From: Lacibacter luteus
GTDB lineage: Bacteria > Bacteroidota > Bacteroidia > Chitinophagales > Chitinophagaceae
Reading direction: 5' to 3'
DNA: 64,000 nucleotides
Assembly: GCF_004118265.1 (NCBI RefSeq)
Contig: NZ_SDHW01000009.1
Location: 18,076-82,075, forward strand
Positions 16,027 to 24,638 of the stretch are shown here, piece after piece. The notes under the pieces were generated by a model that was not told the DNA's origin, ran no database searches, and saw only the letters and a list, made by a program, of their open reading frames with translations. A program made the position numbers and the translations under genes. The stretch's first letter is position 1; each line of letters starts with the position of its first letter.

Positions 16027-16572
16027 TTAATTCGCAGGCAGCTGCTCCACTGCTTCTACCCTTTCTATCTGCTGATAAAAAGCACGTTTACCTTTAAAAA
16101 AGCGGATTAACATAACACCATCCTCTGTTTTTTGCGGCGAGATTGCCGATCTGTCAACCGTTAACTGCAGGCTATATAGTGCAGATGTATTTTCTGTAGT
16201 AATAAGCAATGGTTTTGTAAGACTGCCCTTTTCTAACCCAACTTCTGCACTGTTACCCGTTATAAGGTTGGCAGAAACCGAAAACCGCTTTCCACGATAC
16301 CAGGCAGAATCGAACCGGGTTACTTTTTTAACCGTTACAACATAAGCCGTATAAAAAGTATCGGGCAACAGCGGTAATTCATTGCCTGAAGGGTCTACCG
16401 GTATATTGCCTTGCTGCCGTGGACTTTGAAAAGCATATACTTTTTTAACCAGTTTTTTTTCTGTGTTGCAAGAGCTTATCAGCAACTGTAAAAAGCTAAA
16501 TAAAAACAGAATTGAAACAATAACAGGTCTTCTGTTTTTTTGATATTGTTTCTTCTTATTTGCCTTTTTCAT
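16027..16572 (-). CDS. lipoprotein of unknown function
   Basis: A 181-aa protein with a long basic N-region (MKKANKKKQYQKNRRP), a hydrophobic core and a lipobox (LLISSCN), predicting an outer-membrane-bound or periplasmic lipoprotein. The mature part is beta-rich (FYTAYVVTVKKVTRF, RFSVSANLITGN) with no known motif. It lies alone between groES and the large secreted BNR protein on the same strand; the terminator at 16593-16624 separates it from the latter. I do not recognise a family. Confidence 0.7.
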   Translation of the reverse strand: MKKANKKKQYQKNRRPVIVSILFLFSFLQLLISSCNTEKKLVKKVYAFQSPRQQGNIPVDPSGNELPLLPDTFYTAYVVTVKKVTRFDSAWYRGKRFSVSANLITGNSAEVGLEKGSLTKPLLITTENTSALYSLQLTVDRSAISPQKTEDGVMLIRFFKGKRAFYQQIERVEAVEQLPAN

Positions 16573-16592
16573 TTGAGCCTGTAATACGTGTA

Positions 16593-16624
16593 CAAAAAAA
16601 CAGCCCCTGCTTTTGCAGGGGCTG
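16593..16624 (-). terminator. rho-independent terminator of the BNR-repeat gene
   Basis: CAGCCCCTGC and GCAGGGGCTG pair perfectly around TTTT. On the minus strand the stem is followed by seven T residues (16594-16600 complement). It lies six bases after the 16630 stop. Confidence 0.9.
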
Positions 16625-16629
16625 AATAG

Positions 16630-19600
16630 TTACTGTTTAACAAGTTTTATGCTTTGGGTTTTAGTACCCGCATCAATGCGTAATATATAAACTCCTGCTG
16701 CTATTGTTGCTTTGCCAAAAGATAACTGGTATACGCCATCTGCCCTGCCAAGGTTCCAGCGTTGCAATACCTGGCCATTGCTGCCCAGCAGTGTAGCCCC
16801 TACATTTACTCTTGCTGCATTACCTATTTGCACAGGAATATAACTACCGACAGGATTTTGCAAAAGCTTTATCAGATCAGTTGTTCTTGTAAAGATGCGA
16901 ACAGGTGTAACAGCTGCTTCTGTAAGAAAATACAATCCTGGTCCGTAAACAGTTGCTGTAAACACATAGCCAGTACCAAAGTTTGTAACAGATGAGTTAT
17001 ATACGTTCGTATTACTGCTATTTGCTCCTGCTATTGTTCCGGCTATCGTTCCGGCCAACCGAATACTGTTTGGATCTTTACCTCCAAGTTCTGCCGAAGT
17101 AAAGTAAGCGCTCAATTGATAACTGCTGTTATCCGGAGCTCCGCTATAATTGATGTTAAATATTTTTTGAGAACGTGTACCTGCAAAGAAGGTTTGCCAA
17201 CTGTTACCCGCTTCAGCAACAGCAGCATTTACACAACCAAAATTCCTTGAGGCAGCTCCCATACGGGCAATAATATCAAAACCATTATAAAAACTGTAGA
17301 CACCACTTCCTCCAACATACTCAGAACGGTTTGTTCCGGCAGTGCTTGCAATGGAATTACCCGAAACCGCATTGAAGGTTGTTGTAATACGATTGTAATC
17401 GATGTATGCCGCAGCTAAAGAACATCCGGAACTGCTTATCGCATTTGACCAGGTTGATGCTCTTACAGCTGAATTCGAATTTCCAAACGGAGCAGAAGTT
17501 GCATCCACAAGATCGGCCGAACTTTCTGCTGTTGCTTTATCATAACAAATATTTACAAGCAAATTGGAAACTCCATCCCAATAAAACGGAGTTGTGAAAT
17601 TAAATAGATTTACTCCAACTGATGTACTGTAATTAGCCGAATAAACTTGTGTTAGGGGCGTACCATTAAATCCTGTATTAAGTGTTGTTGCAGTGGTATT
17701 TGCCATTGAAATAGTAAACCCTGTAAATGGCTGTGTACTGTTTTTCGTAATTACACTAATCGTCATTGAACGAATAAAACCCTCAGCACTCATACCGGCA
17801 CTTGTTAACTCGGAAGCCGTAAACAAATACTGTACACGAAAACGGCTACGGTCTGTTCGAAAAGGTGAATTATCTGAAAGTGTGGTTTCACTTTGACCGA
17901 TATTAAAATTACCACTGTATAAAGAAGCAACAGGGGCTACATCATCATCTGTAAACGTAACAGTATAACTCTGACTGCTAGGTGCGGCAATTGCATTTGT
18001 GCTTCCGCTTATTGCATAATTAAAAGTAAATGACTCTGCTCCTTCTACTTCCGCATCGTTATAAATACGAACGGTTATATTCTGATCGGCAGTTGCTCCG
18101 CTATTGAATAATAAAGTGCTTGATGGAGATGCAAAATTTCCGTTTGTGGTAAAATCATAATCCAATCCCTGTATTGCAGTACCACCGGCCTGTATACTCA
18201 ATGTTACAGTAGCATTTCCTGTTGGGGCTGCATCAATACGCATAGGGATAGTTATGTCACGATAGTTTCGGCAAACTTCACCAGATGCAGTAGTACCTTC
18301 CGCAGCAGAAGTGTACTTGTACGAACCGGCAAAACGGATATAAGGTGTTGAAAGGGGCAACTGCGTTGTCCACATTCCCCGACCATGTGTTGCCGCAAGC
18401 AAAGTTTTATCGCTATGCCTGTACTGCAACATATTTGTACGTACCACAGGAAATGTGCTGTTACGTACCCAGTCTGTAGAAGATCCGTTAATATCATCCG
18501 TTTCAAAAATCCCCATCTCAGTTGCTATAATTGCCTTATCATTATCTTCCGGGTAAAACATAGCCCAACGTACCGGAACATTTGGAAGGTTACCGGTAAT
18601 ATCCGCCCAGCCGGAAGCACCGCCACCGGTTGTGCTTACAAACACATGCGCCACGTTATAGTTACTGAAAGTTGCCAACAAGTAATCATCCGTTGTACCT
18701 GTGTTAATGCAGGAAACAGTATTACCGGAAGCCGGGAAATTAGAACCCGAAATATTTGTTACCGTTGGAAAATTCTGGTGTGCATTATCTACCCTTACCA
18801 CTCTTGCTTCAGATGAGCCAAAATAGACTCTGTTATTAACCGATGGAGAAACTTTGATACTTGTAACCGCAGAGGAAGTGCCTGAAGAAATAGAAACCGA
18901 ACGAAAGGTTGCACCGGTTTGCGGATCGTCCCAACGTACATAAGAACCAACAGAAGCACTTGTGTACATTTTATTATTCATATCGTCGTAATCGGTCGGG
19001 TTAATAAATTGGCCGATACTGCTGGAGTAGCTTACAGATGACCAGGCCGCACCACCATTTACACTACGCCTGTAATTGGCATATGTTGTGGCGCCAAACT
19101 GATATTGTGGTTCATTTTCATCAATGTGTACAAACCCACCATCGCCTCCTAACACTTCCACACTTGCACCCAATCCCGGACTGTTTAACTGGTGTGTTCC
19201 GTTATCTTGTGTACCCCCTAAAAAATAGTTTGTTTGTGAAGGATGAATAGCGCAGGAATAAAACTGTTTGGTTCGTACACCAACATTTCTGTCGGTAAAA
19301 CTGAATCCATTGTCCGATGAATAAAACACTCCGCCATCTGTTCCCAATAATACCTGGTTACCATCCCATACAACAGCATGGTGATCGGCATGGACGTACA
19401 TAACTGTGTTTCCTACCCAACGTGATATTCTTGCCCACGAAACACCACCGTTTTCCGATTTAAAATAATTCAGTCCACCTGCTATTACTAAATCCGGATT
19501 TGCAGGATCTGCCCCGATGGCTAAATCGTACCAACCTTGTCCGGTATTGATTGAAGGACTCGCATCAGAATCAGATGTTCCGCTTGGTGGCGATGTAATT

Positions 19601-20691
19601 GTTTGAGCCCAGTTAAGTCCACCATCGGTAGATTTATAGATGACAGGTGTACGATAATTCGCATCAGCCGGTAAAGCATACAATGTATTACCTGCAACCG
19701 TGAGTTCTGTGTTGTAGGTCGTGGGGTAGGTTGTTAAAGGCTCTGTCCAAGTACCGGCAGTAACTGTCGAAGGATTGTCTGCAAACCTGTGTCCAGATAT
19801 TCCGCTGTTTCTGTAACCGCAAACAATATGTAATCTGCCCGTACTGCTAAGGCGCATTTCTGTAACCCGGGTAGTTAAGCCTGAAGGTGTAATATTTACC
19901 CAGGTAGCCCCACCATCCGAAGAACGTTGAATACCACTACCTCCTCCAATTGTTGCTACATATACATTTCCTGTCGCATCACAAACCACTCTTGAAACGT
20001 TGTAGAAATTGACTGTGTTTGTAAGTAAATTCCAGGTAACACCATTGTCTGTACTTTTCCATACCCCTCCCCCTCTAACTGCATCTGCATTAAATGTTTT
20101 TTCTCCTGTGCCAAAGTAGAGGATATTCTTATTTAGAGGATCCTGGCAAATAGCTGTTACAGCAAGGTTGCCAAAAAAATCGCTGATTAATGTCCAATTT
20201 GCTGGTGAAGCTGAAATATCGGTGGTTTTCCATAAGCCACCGCTTACAGCCCCAAGCCAAACTGTTTTACGAGAGGGATCATTTAAATCAAACCAAAGCG
20301 CCCTTGTTCTGCCACTGGTAACAGCATTATTTGCCGGGCCACGAATATTTCCGTTGCTGGGCCCAACAGAATTCGTATTGGGTCCACGCTCTACCCATGT
20401 GAGCGCAGAAAGTCTTGCAAGCCTGCCCGATCGTCTTCCTAACTCATGCCTGTACACTTCGTTAACCAGGTTTGATGCAGGCACATATCCTAATTTCACA
20501 TCTTTTGTTTGTTCAAACTCCAGATTCATTGCCTCCTTGATACCATCGTACTTCTGTTTTGTGCGGTCTTTCGACCATCCTGGGTTTTCAACGGGTGCAG
20601 ATGTGTTGTTTGCATGCTGCTTCGTAAAATTGCAGCCAAAGAATGTACTGATAGCCAGAAAGGCGAAAGAAACGCCAATGAGTTTTTTCAT
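16630..20691 (-). CDS. secreted BNR/sialidase-like repeat protein with Calx-beta domain and type IX sorting domain
   Basis: A 1353-aa protein. Residues 1-20 are a signal with a weak lipobox (STFFGC). Residues about 90-780 form a beta-propeller-like region with repeated VPS10/BNR signatures such as GGVWKSTDNGVTWN, GIQRSSDGGATWVN and GGVFYSSDNGFSF. Residues about 800-900 resemble a Calx-beta domain (TVRIYNDAEVEGAESFTFNY, ending in FTDDD). The last 85 residues have the Por-secretion tail pattern (GVYILRI, SIKLVKQ), sending it through the type IX system whose PorQ part is encoded at 24.6-25.7 kb. Propellers of this kind appear in surface glycosidases and adhesins; catalytic residues for sialidase are not evident. 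It is transcribed alone. Confidence 0.8.
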   Translation of the reverse strand: MKKLIGVSFAFLAISTFFGCNFTKQHANNTSAPVENPGWSKDRTKQKYDGIKEAMNLEFEQTKDVKLGYVPASNLVNEVYRHELGRRSGRLARLSALTWVERGPNTNSVGPSNGNIRGPANNAVTSGRTRALWFDLNDPSRKTVWLGAVSGGLWKTTDISASPANWTLISDFFGNLAVTAICQDPLNKNILYFGTGEKTFNADAVRGGGVWKSTDNGVTWNLLTNTVNFYNVSRVVCDATGNVYVATIGGGSGIQRSSDGGATWVNITPSGLTTRVTEMRLSSTGRLHIVCGYRNSGISGHRFADNPSTVTAGTWTEPLTTYPTTYNTELTVAGNTLYALPADANYRTPVIYKSTDGGLNWAQTITSPPSGTSDSDASPSINTGQGWYDLAIGADPANPDLVIAGGLNYFKSENGGVSWARISRWVGNTVMYVHADHHAVVWDGNQVLLGTDGGVFYSSDNGFSFTDRNVGVRTKQFYSCAIHPSQTNYFLGGTQDNGTHQLNSPGLGASVEVLGGDGGFVHIDENEPQYQFGATTYANYRRSVNGGAAWSSVSYSSSIGQFINPTDYDDMNNKMYTSASVGSYVRWDDPQTGATFRSVSISSGTSSAVTSIKVSPSVNNRVYFGSSEARVVRVDNAHQNFPTVTNISGSNFPASGNTVSCINTGTTDDYLLATFSNYNVAHVFVSTTGGGASGWADITGNLPNVPVRWAMFYPEDNDKAIIATEMGIFETDDINGSSTDWVRNSTFPVVRTNMLQYRHSDKTLLAATHGRGMWTTQLPLSTPYIRFAGSYKYTSAAEGTTASGEVCRNYRDITIPMRIDAAPTGNATVTLSIQAGGTAIQGLDYDFTTNGNFASPSSTLLFNSGATADQNITVRIYNDAEVEGAESFTFNYAISGSTNAIAAPSSQSYTVTFTDDDVAPVASLYSGNFNIGQSETTLSDNSPFRTDRSRFRVQYLFTASELTSAGMSAEGFIRSMTISVITKNSTQPFTGFTISMANTTATTLNTGFNGTPLTQVYSANYSTSVGVNLFNFTTPFYWDGVSNLLVNICYDKATAESSADLVDATSAPFGNSNSAVRASTWSNAISSSGCSLAAAYIDYNRITTTFNAVSGNSIASTAGTNRSEYVGGSGVYSFYNGFDIIARMGAASRNFGCVNAAVAEAGNSWQTFFAGTRSQKIFNINYSGAPDNSSYQLSAYFTSAELGGKDPNSIRLAGTIAGTIAGANSSNTNVYNSSVTNFGTGYVFTATVYGPGLYFLTEAAVTPVRIFTRTTDLIKLLQNPVGSYIPVQIGNAARVNVGATLLGSNGQVLQRWNLGRADGVYQLSFGKATIAAGVYILRIDAGTKTQSIKLVKQ

Positions 20692-20801
20692 GCTTTTTGG
20701 TTTGCAGGTTCAGGAATTAAAATACATGAACCCGCTTGCTTTTACGTTGGTGGTGAAATTTAAAAAATCGCTATCTGTCAAATTTAAGGGAAACCATTGC
20801 T

Positions 20802-20809
20802 TATCTTTG
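20802..20809 (+). promoter_or_regulatory. -7 box for nusB
   Basis: TATCTTTG matches the Bacteroidetes -7 consensus TAnnTTTG, 27 bases before the nusB ATG. No good TTG is present 19-21 bases upstream, so it is a partial promoter match. Confidence 0.5.
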
Positions 20810-20836
20810 TCCTTTTATTATCAAAGTTCTTTCAGA

Positions 20837-21760
20837 ATGATCAGCAGAAGAAATATAAGGGTAAAGGTTATGCAAACACTTTATACCTGTTTTACAAGAG
20901 AAGGCGATATTACCAAAGAGGAAGCCATCCGTACGCTCGACAAGCATATCGACCAAAGCCGCCAGTTATTTGTTTTTCTCATTTACATACTTACTGAAAC
21001 AGCACGTTACGCAGAAACCGATGCAAGACAACGGGCTTCGAAGCATTTGCCTACCGCTGCCGATTTGAGTGTAAACACAAAAATTGCAGGTAACCTGCTT
21101 TTATGGCAACTGCTGGAACAACCTTCGTTTGTAAAAGTAATGGCCGAAATAAAACCCGAATTACTGGGAGGCGAAGAATGGATCAAAAAACTGTATGCCG
21201 AACTGGTTAACAGCGATCTGTACAAAGAATATATCCAGATCGAAGGCCGTGAAAAGAAAAAGGAAAAAGAGATCATCGAATTCATTTTTACCGATCTGAT
21301 GTTACCCAACGAAGACTTCATCAGTTCTGTAGAAGAACGCTTTTTACATTGGGAAGATGATGCAGATATGATGAATTTGCTGATGCTGAACCTGCTGCAA
21401 AAACCACAGAGTGGCGATTTTCAGCAATTTGTAGGCAATGATAAACTGAAGTTTGCAAAAGACCTGTTGCTGAGCGTAATTGAAAAAGAAGAAGTATGTA
21501 ACGATTACATCAAGGATAAACTGCAGAACTGGGATCCTGAACGTACTGCCGTTCTTGATATGATTTTGATGCGTATGGGTATTTGTGAGTTCCTCTTTTT
21601 TGAGACTATTCCGCCAAAAGTTACCATTAACGAATACATCGATCTGGCAAAAGACTACAGCACACCGCAAAGTGGTCATTTCGTAAACGGTATCCTGGAC
21701 AGTATTCATAAAGATCTGGCTACGCAAAACAAGCTGCATAAAGTTAGTTTTAAGAAATAG
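20837..21760 (+). CDS. nusB: transcription antitermination factor NusB
   Basis: A 307-aa protein starting at ATG 20837 (MISRRNIRVKVMQTLYT, the classic R-R-x-x-R-x-x-x-x-Q-x-L-Y NusB opening). The reading frame is open far upstream, but that part is antisense to the BNR gene. Residues 1-120 are an inserted helical N-terminal section as in other Bacteroidetes NusB proteins, which are about twice the length of E. coli NusB; the C-terminal half (RTAVLDMILMRMGICEFLFF and ITINEYI-like segment) is the RNA/S10-binding helical bundle. It joins NusE (S10) in rRNA antitermination. It heads the nusB-DUF1573-yajC-coaE-CPBP cluster. Confidence 0.93.
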   Translation: MISRRNIRVKVMQTLYTCFTREGDITKEEAIRTLDKHIDQSRQLFVFLIYILTETARYAETDARQRASKHLPTAADLSVNTKIAGNLLLWQLLEQPSFVKVMAEIKPELLGGEEWIKKLYAELVNSDLYKEYIQIEGREKKKEKEIIEFIFTDLMLPNEDFISSVEERFLHWEDDADMMNLLMLNLLQKPQSGDFQQFVGNDKLKFAKDLLLSVIEKEEVCNDYIKDKLQNWDPERTAVLDMILMRMGICEFLFFETIPPKVTINEYIDLAKDYSTPQSGHFVNGILDSIHKDLATQNKLHKVSFKK

Positions 21761-21777
21761 TAGTAAAAGCTTTCCAC

Positions 21778-21785
21778 TACATTTG
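21778..21785 (+). promoter_or_regulatory. -7 box for the DUF1573 lipoprotein gene
   Basis: TACATTTG fits TAnnTTTG and lies 24 bases before the ATG at 21810, in the 49-base gap after nusB. The -33 element is not convincing, so an internal promoter is possible but unproven. Confidence 0.45.
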
Positions 21786-21809
21786 CACTCTCAAAAACTG
21801 TATTTAAGT

Positions 21810-22259
21810 ATGAAACAACTGATTGTTTTATCCGCATTGGTTTTATTGCTTGCATCCTGTGGCAATAACGATAAAAAAGTTGCATCAACAGATGCTGCAT
21901 CAACCACAGGAACCGTTCCTGCTGCGGCTGATGCAGAAAATTTAACCACTGTACAGTGGCTCGATTCGGCCCAGAACTTTGGCAAAGTGATCGATGGTGA
22001 AAAAGTGATCATCACATTCCATTTTAAGAACACAGGTACAAAGCCATTAATCATTTCAAGTGTACAGGCAAGTTGCGGTTGTACGGTACCATCTAAACCC
22101 GAAGAGCCGATTGCTCCCGGTGCAGAAGGAAAAATTACAGCAGAGTTTAACAGCGAAGGACGTGTTGGTAAAGCAAACAAAAACTTAACTGTAACAGCAA
22201 ACACGAAAGAAGGTGTAACCAATTTATTCTTTGAAGGCGAGGTTCTTCCTAAAAAATAA
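21810..22259 (+). CDS. DUF1573 lipoprotein
   Basis: A 149-aa protein starting at ATG 21810; the longer frame from 21783 is rejected because it would place nine residues before a complete lipoprotein signal (MKQLIVLSALVLLLASCG, lipobox LASC). The mature part contains the DUF1573 Ig-like fold: HFKNTGTKPLIISSVQASCG with the conserved CGCTVP, then GAEGKITAEFNSEGRVGK. These periplasmic proteins are widespread in Bacteroidetes, function unknown. Eleven bases separate it from yajC, and the nusB-DUF1573-yajC order is conserved in the phylum. Confidence 0.9.
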   Translation: MKQLIVLSALVLLLASCGNNDKKVASTDAASTTGTVPAAADAENLTTVQWLDSAQNFGKVIDGEKVIITFHFKNTGTKPLIISSVQASCGCTVPSKPEEPIAPGAEGKITAEFNSEGRVGKANKNLTVTANTKEGVTNLFFEGEVLPKK

Positions 22260-22270
22260 AACAAACAAAC

Positions 22271-22603
22271 ATGTATCAATTTTTATTATTTGCAGGCGAT
22301 CCAAAATCAGGTGGCGGCAGCATTCAGTTAGTATTTCTTGGATTAATGATTGTCGTTTTCTGGTTATTCATGATTCGTCCACAGGCTAAAAAAGCAAAAG
22401 AGCAAAAGAAATTTATTGACGATTTGCAAAAAGGCGATAAAGTTGTAACCATTGCAGGTATTCACGGTGTAATTAACAAGGTAAACGAAGACGGTACACT
22501 TTCATTGGAAATTAACCCCGGCAGTTATATTAAGATTGAAAAAAGTTCGATCAGTTTAGATTGGACAAAACAGATCAATAAAACTGTAGAAGAAAAGAAA
22601 TAA
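22271..22603 (+). CDS. yajC: preprotein translocase subunit YajC
   Basis: A 110-aa protein with one N-terminal membrane helix (IQLVFLGLMIVVFWLFMI), the family signature IRPQAKKAKEQKKFIDDL and a cytoplasmic beta domain (GDKVVTIAGIHGVINKV). It associates with SecDF at the SecYEG channel. Eleven bases after the DUF1573 gene, so probably co-transcribed; followed by a heptamer-periodic inverted repeat. Confidence 0.95.
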   Translation: MYQFLLFAGDPKSGGGSIQLVFLGLMIVVFWLFMIRPQAKKAKEQKKFIDDLQKGDKVVTIAGIHGVINKVNEDGTLSLEINPGSYIKIEKSSISLDWTKQINKTVEEKK

Positions 22604-22606
22604 TTT

Positions 22607-22691
22607 ATTTCAGATTTACGATTTGCGATTTTAGATTAAGCGATTGGGGGTTCCATAAATCTGCAATCGTAAATCTGAAATCGCAAATTTG
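22607..22691. repeat. heptamer-periodic inverted repeat between yajC and coaE
   Basis: The left arm is units ATTTCAG, ATTTACG, ATTTGCG, ATTTTAG (22607-22634). The right arm is AAATCTG, CAATCGT, AAATCTG, AAATCGC, AAATTTG (22657-22691). Seventeen bases of the left arm (ATTTCAGATTTACGATT) recur exactly, reverse complemented, in the right. This is the clearest case of the repeat class in the window. Confidence 0.85.
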
Positions 22692-22699
22692 TTTTCAGT

Positions 22700-23302
22700 A
22701 TGTTGAAAATCGGTTTAACAGGAGGTATTGGCAGTGGCAAAACCACTGTAGCCAAAGTACTGGAAGTGCTGGGCGTTCCTGTTTATTATGCTGATGATGC
22801 TGCAAAGCAACTGATGAATACCAATGAAGCATTGAAGCAACAACTCATCAGCAATTTTGGTAAAGAAACCTACTTCGAAAACGGAGAACTTAACCGCAAA
22901 CATCTTGCAGCCATTGTTTTTAACAGCAAAGAAAAACTTGCATTGCTAAACAGTTTTGTACACCCTGCTACCATTGCCGATGCGCAGGAATGGTTCAGCA
23001 AACAAACTGCACCCTATGTTGTAAAAGAAGCAGCATTGCTTTTTGAAAGTGGCACTGCAGAAGGACTTGATTATATTATTGGTGTTACAGCTCCGCTAAC
23101 TATTCGTTTAAAACGTGTAATGAATCGGGATCATGTGCCTGCAGAAGAAGTAAAAAGAAGAATGGCGAATCAAATAGATGAGCAATTAAAAATGAAACTC
23201 TGCGATTTTGCAGTACACAACAACGAGCAGCAGTTATTACTACCACAGGTTACAGCGTTGCACAACCATCTGCTGCAAAAAGCAAAGGAGGCTACCCTAT
23301 GA
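22700..23302 (+). CDS. coaE: dephospho-CoA kinase
   Basis: A 200-aa protein with the P-loop LTGGIGSGKTT at residues 6-16, the YADDAAKQL segment for CoA binding, and the lid region ending in RRMANQ. It phosphorylates the 3' hydroxyl of dephospho-CoA, the last step of coenzyme A synthesis in the cytoplasm. It overlaps the next gene by four bases (ATGA). Confidence 0.97.
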   Translation: MLKIGLTGGIGSGKTTVAKVLEVLGVPVYYADDAAKQLMNTNEALKQQLISNFGKETYFENGELNRKHLAAIVFNSKEKLALLNSFVHPATIADAQEWFSKQTAPYVVKEAALLFESGTAEGLDYIIGVTAPLTIRLKRVMNRDHVPAEEVKRRMANQIDEQLKMKLCDFAVHNNEQQLLLPQVTALHNHLLQKAKEATL

Positions 23303-23991
23303 GTTTACTCTTCATGATCATTATTGCAGCAGGACTTCCGTTTCTTACAGCACAGAGCTATAAGAACATCCGTAAGATGGAAGCAGAAATGGAAGGTGCG
23401 CAACTGGCGAAAATTCCGGTGTATCTGCAGTCTGTTATTATGCAGGTTATTTTGTGTACGCTTGCTTTTTTTGCGGCACGTAGTGAAGAAATCATCATTG
23501 TGTTTAAAAGTTCGTTTACGTTGCAATCGGTTGGCGCAGCAGTTGGTTTAATTGCTATTGCATTGACGATTGCATGGCTATCGCAAAAATTTTCGAAAGA
23601 GAAAGAAGACAGTGGAACGCTTCATCATATTTTACCCGATACAAACCTTGAACGTTTTGTTTGGATTCTTGCTTGCGTGGTAGCTGCATTTTGCGAAGAG
23701 TATATTTATCGTGGCGTGTTGTTTCAAATGGTTGGAAGTTATGTAGAGAATGTGTGGTGGATAGCTGCAGTACTCAGTGCAGTGGTATTTGCTTTCGGCC
23801 ATGGTACACAAGGCGAAAAAGCAATTGTACAAATCATTCCATTTGCCATCGGTTTTCAATTGCTGGTGTTACTCAGCGGAGGATTGCTACTGCCCATGAT
23901 CGCTCATTTTATTTACAACGTACTTGTGGAGTTACTGTTCGGGGATAAGATAAAGAAAGATGCAGCCCCCTCAAACTCCCCCGAAGGGTGA
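23299..23991 (+). CDS. CPBP-family intramembrane metalloprotease
   Basis: A 230-aa membrane protein with about six hydrophobic helices. The family motifs are present: CEEYIYRGVLFQM (E-E-x-x-x-R, near residue 133), VFAFGHG (near residue 164) and MIAHFIYN (near residue 203), supplying the glutamates and histidines that bind zinc. Such proteins (CAAX protease/bacteriocin-processing, Abi) cleave within the membrane; the substrate is unknown. Translationally coupled to coaE by ATGA. Confidence 0.85.
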   Translation: MSLLFMIIIAAGLPFLTAQSYKNIRKMEAEMEGAQLAKIPVYLQSVIMQVILCTLAFFAARSEEIIIVFKSSFTLQSVGAAVGLIAIALTIAWLSQKFSKEKEDSGTLHHILPDTNLERFVWILACVVAAFCEEYIYRGVLFQMVGSYVENVWWIAAVLSAVVFAFGHGTQGEKAIVQIIPFAIGFQLLVLLSGGLLLPMIAHFIYNVLVELLFGDKIKKDAAPSNSPEG

Positions 23992-24047
23992 GATTCCCAA
24001 GTACAGCCTTGACTTATTTGACTATAATACCTTTTTCAGCAAGCATT

Positions 24048-24581
24048 TTAATCGTCTGTTTTGTAGTCATATTGCTTATATGATACAGTTTTTTGTATAG
24101 AATTATCCTGGCATCGTTTTAACTGAAAATATATGTCAATCTGCACCCACCCATTAATGTTTCTGCCGCTGAAATTTCCCGGAATCCAACCACATGCCGA
24201 CCCTCTTATGACCTGATAAACCTCTTTCTTATACGATTCCGAATGACACTTTGTAACCGACAAATTACTCATCACACCATACTTACTGATTATGAATCTC
24301 ACACGAGCAGTATCAAAATAAATTGAATCCTTATTCAATAATTCATTGGAAAGAAAACCAAATCCACCTGAGCTATTTAAATAACTTTTAAATGTATTAG
24401 AACCTCCAATGAAAGAAGGAACAATTTCTATTTTTGTAAATACATTCTCTGAATTAATTTCTGCCTCAAAACATTCCTTTTTCAGTTGCTTCTGAGCAAG
24501 CAATTGTTCATAGCAGGTAATTAATACTAATACCGTCAATATGCATTTCATGTACGACGTTGAAACTACTTTTTTCTTCAT
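24048..24581 (-). CDS. TonB C-terminal-like periplasmic protein
   Basis: A 177-aa protein with a signal sequence (MKCILTVLVLITCYEQLLAQ, or the upstream Met at 24581) and a C-terminal part that fits the TonB C-domain: VRFIISKYGVMSNLSVTKCH followed by a helix and a WVQIDIYFQLKR strand. Unlike true TonB it has no N-terminal membrane anchor or Pro-rich linker, so it is not an energy transducer itself. Many Bacteroidetes carry such free domains; function unknown. It is 57 bases downstream of porQ on the same strand and may share its transcript. Confidence 0.65.
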   Translation of the reverse strand: MKKKVVSTSYMKCILTVLVLITCYEQLLAQKQLKKECFEAEINSENVFTKIEIVPSFIGGSNTFKSYLNSSGGFGFLSNELLNKDSIYFDTARVRFIISKYGVMSNLSVTKCHSESYKKEVYQVIRGSACGWIPGNFSGRNINGWVQIDIYFQLKRCQDNSIQKTVSYKQYDYKTDD

Positions 24582-24638
24582 CTGACATTCATTATTGATT
24601 TTGACACAGCTGCTACCATCTAAAAACTCAAAACGCCC

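Noticed and set aside
20168..20836. Long open frame in front of nusB
   Set aside because: It is antisense to the start of the BNR gene and crosses its signal peptide; NusB homology begins exactly at ATG 20837 and a -7 box lies at 20802.
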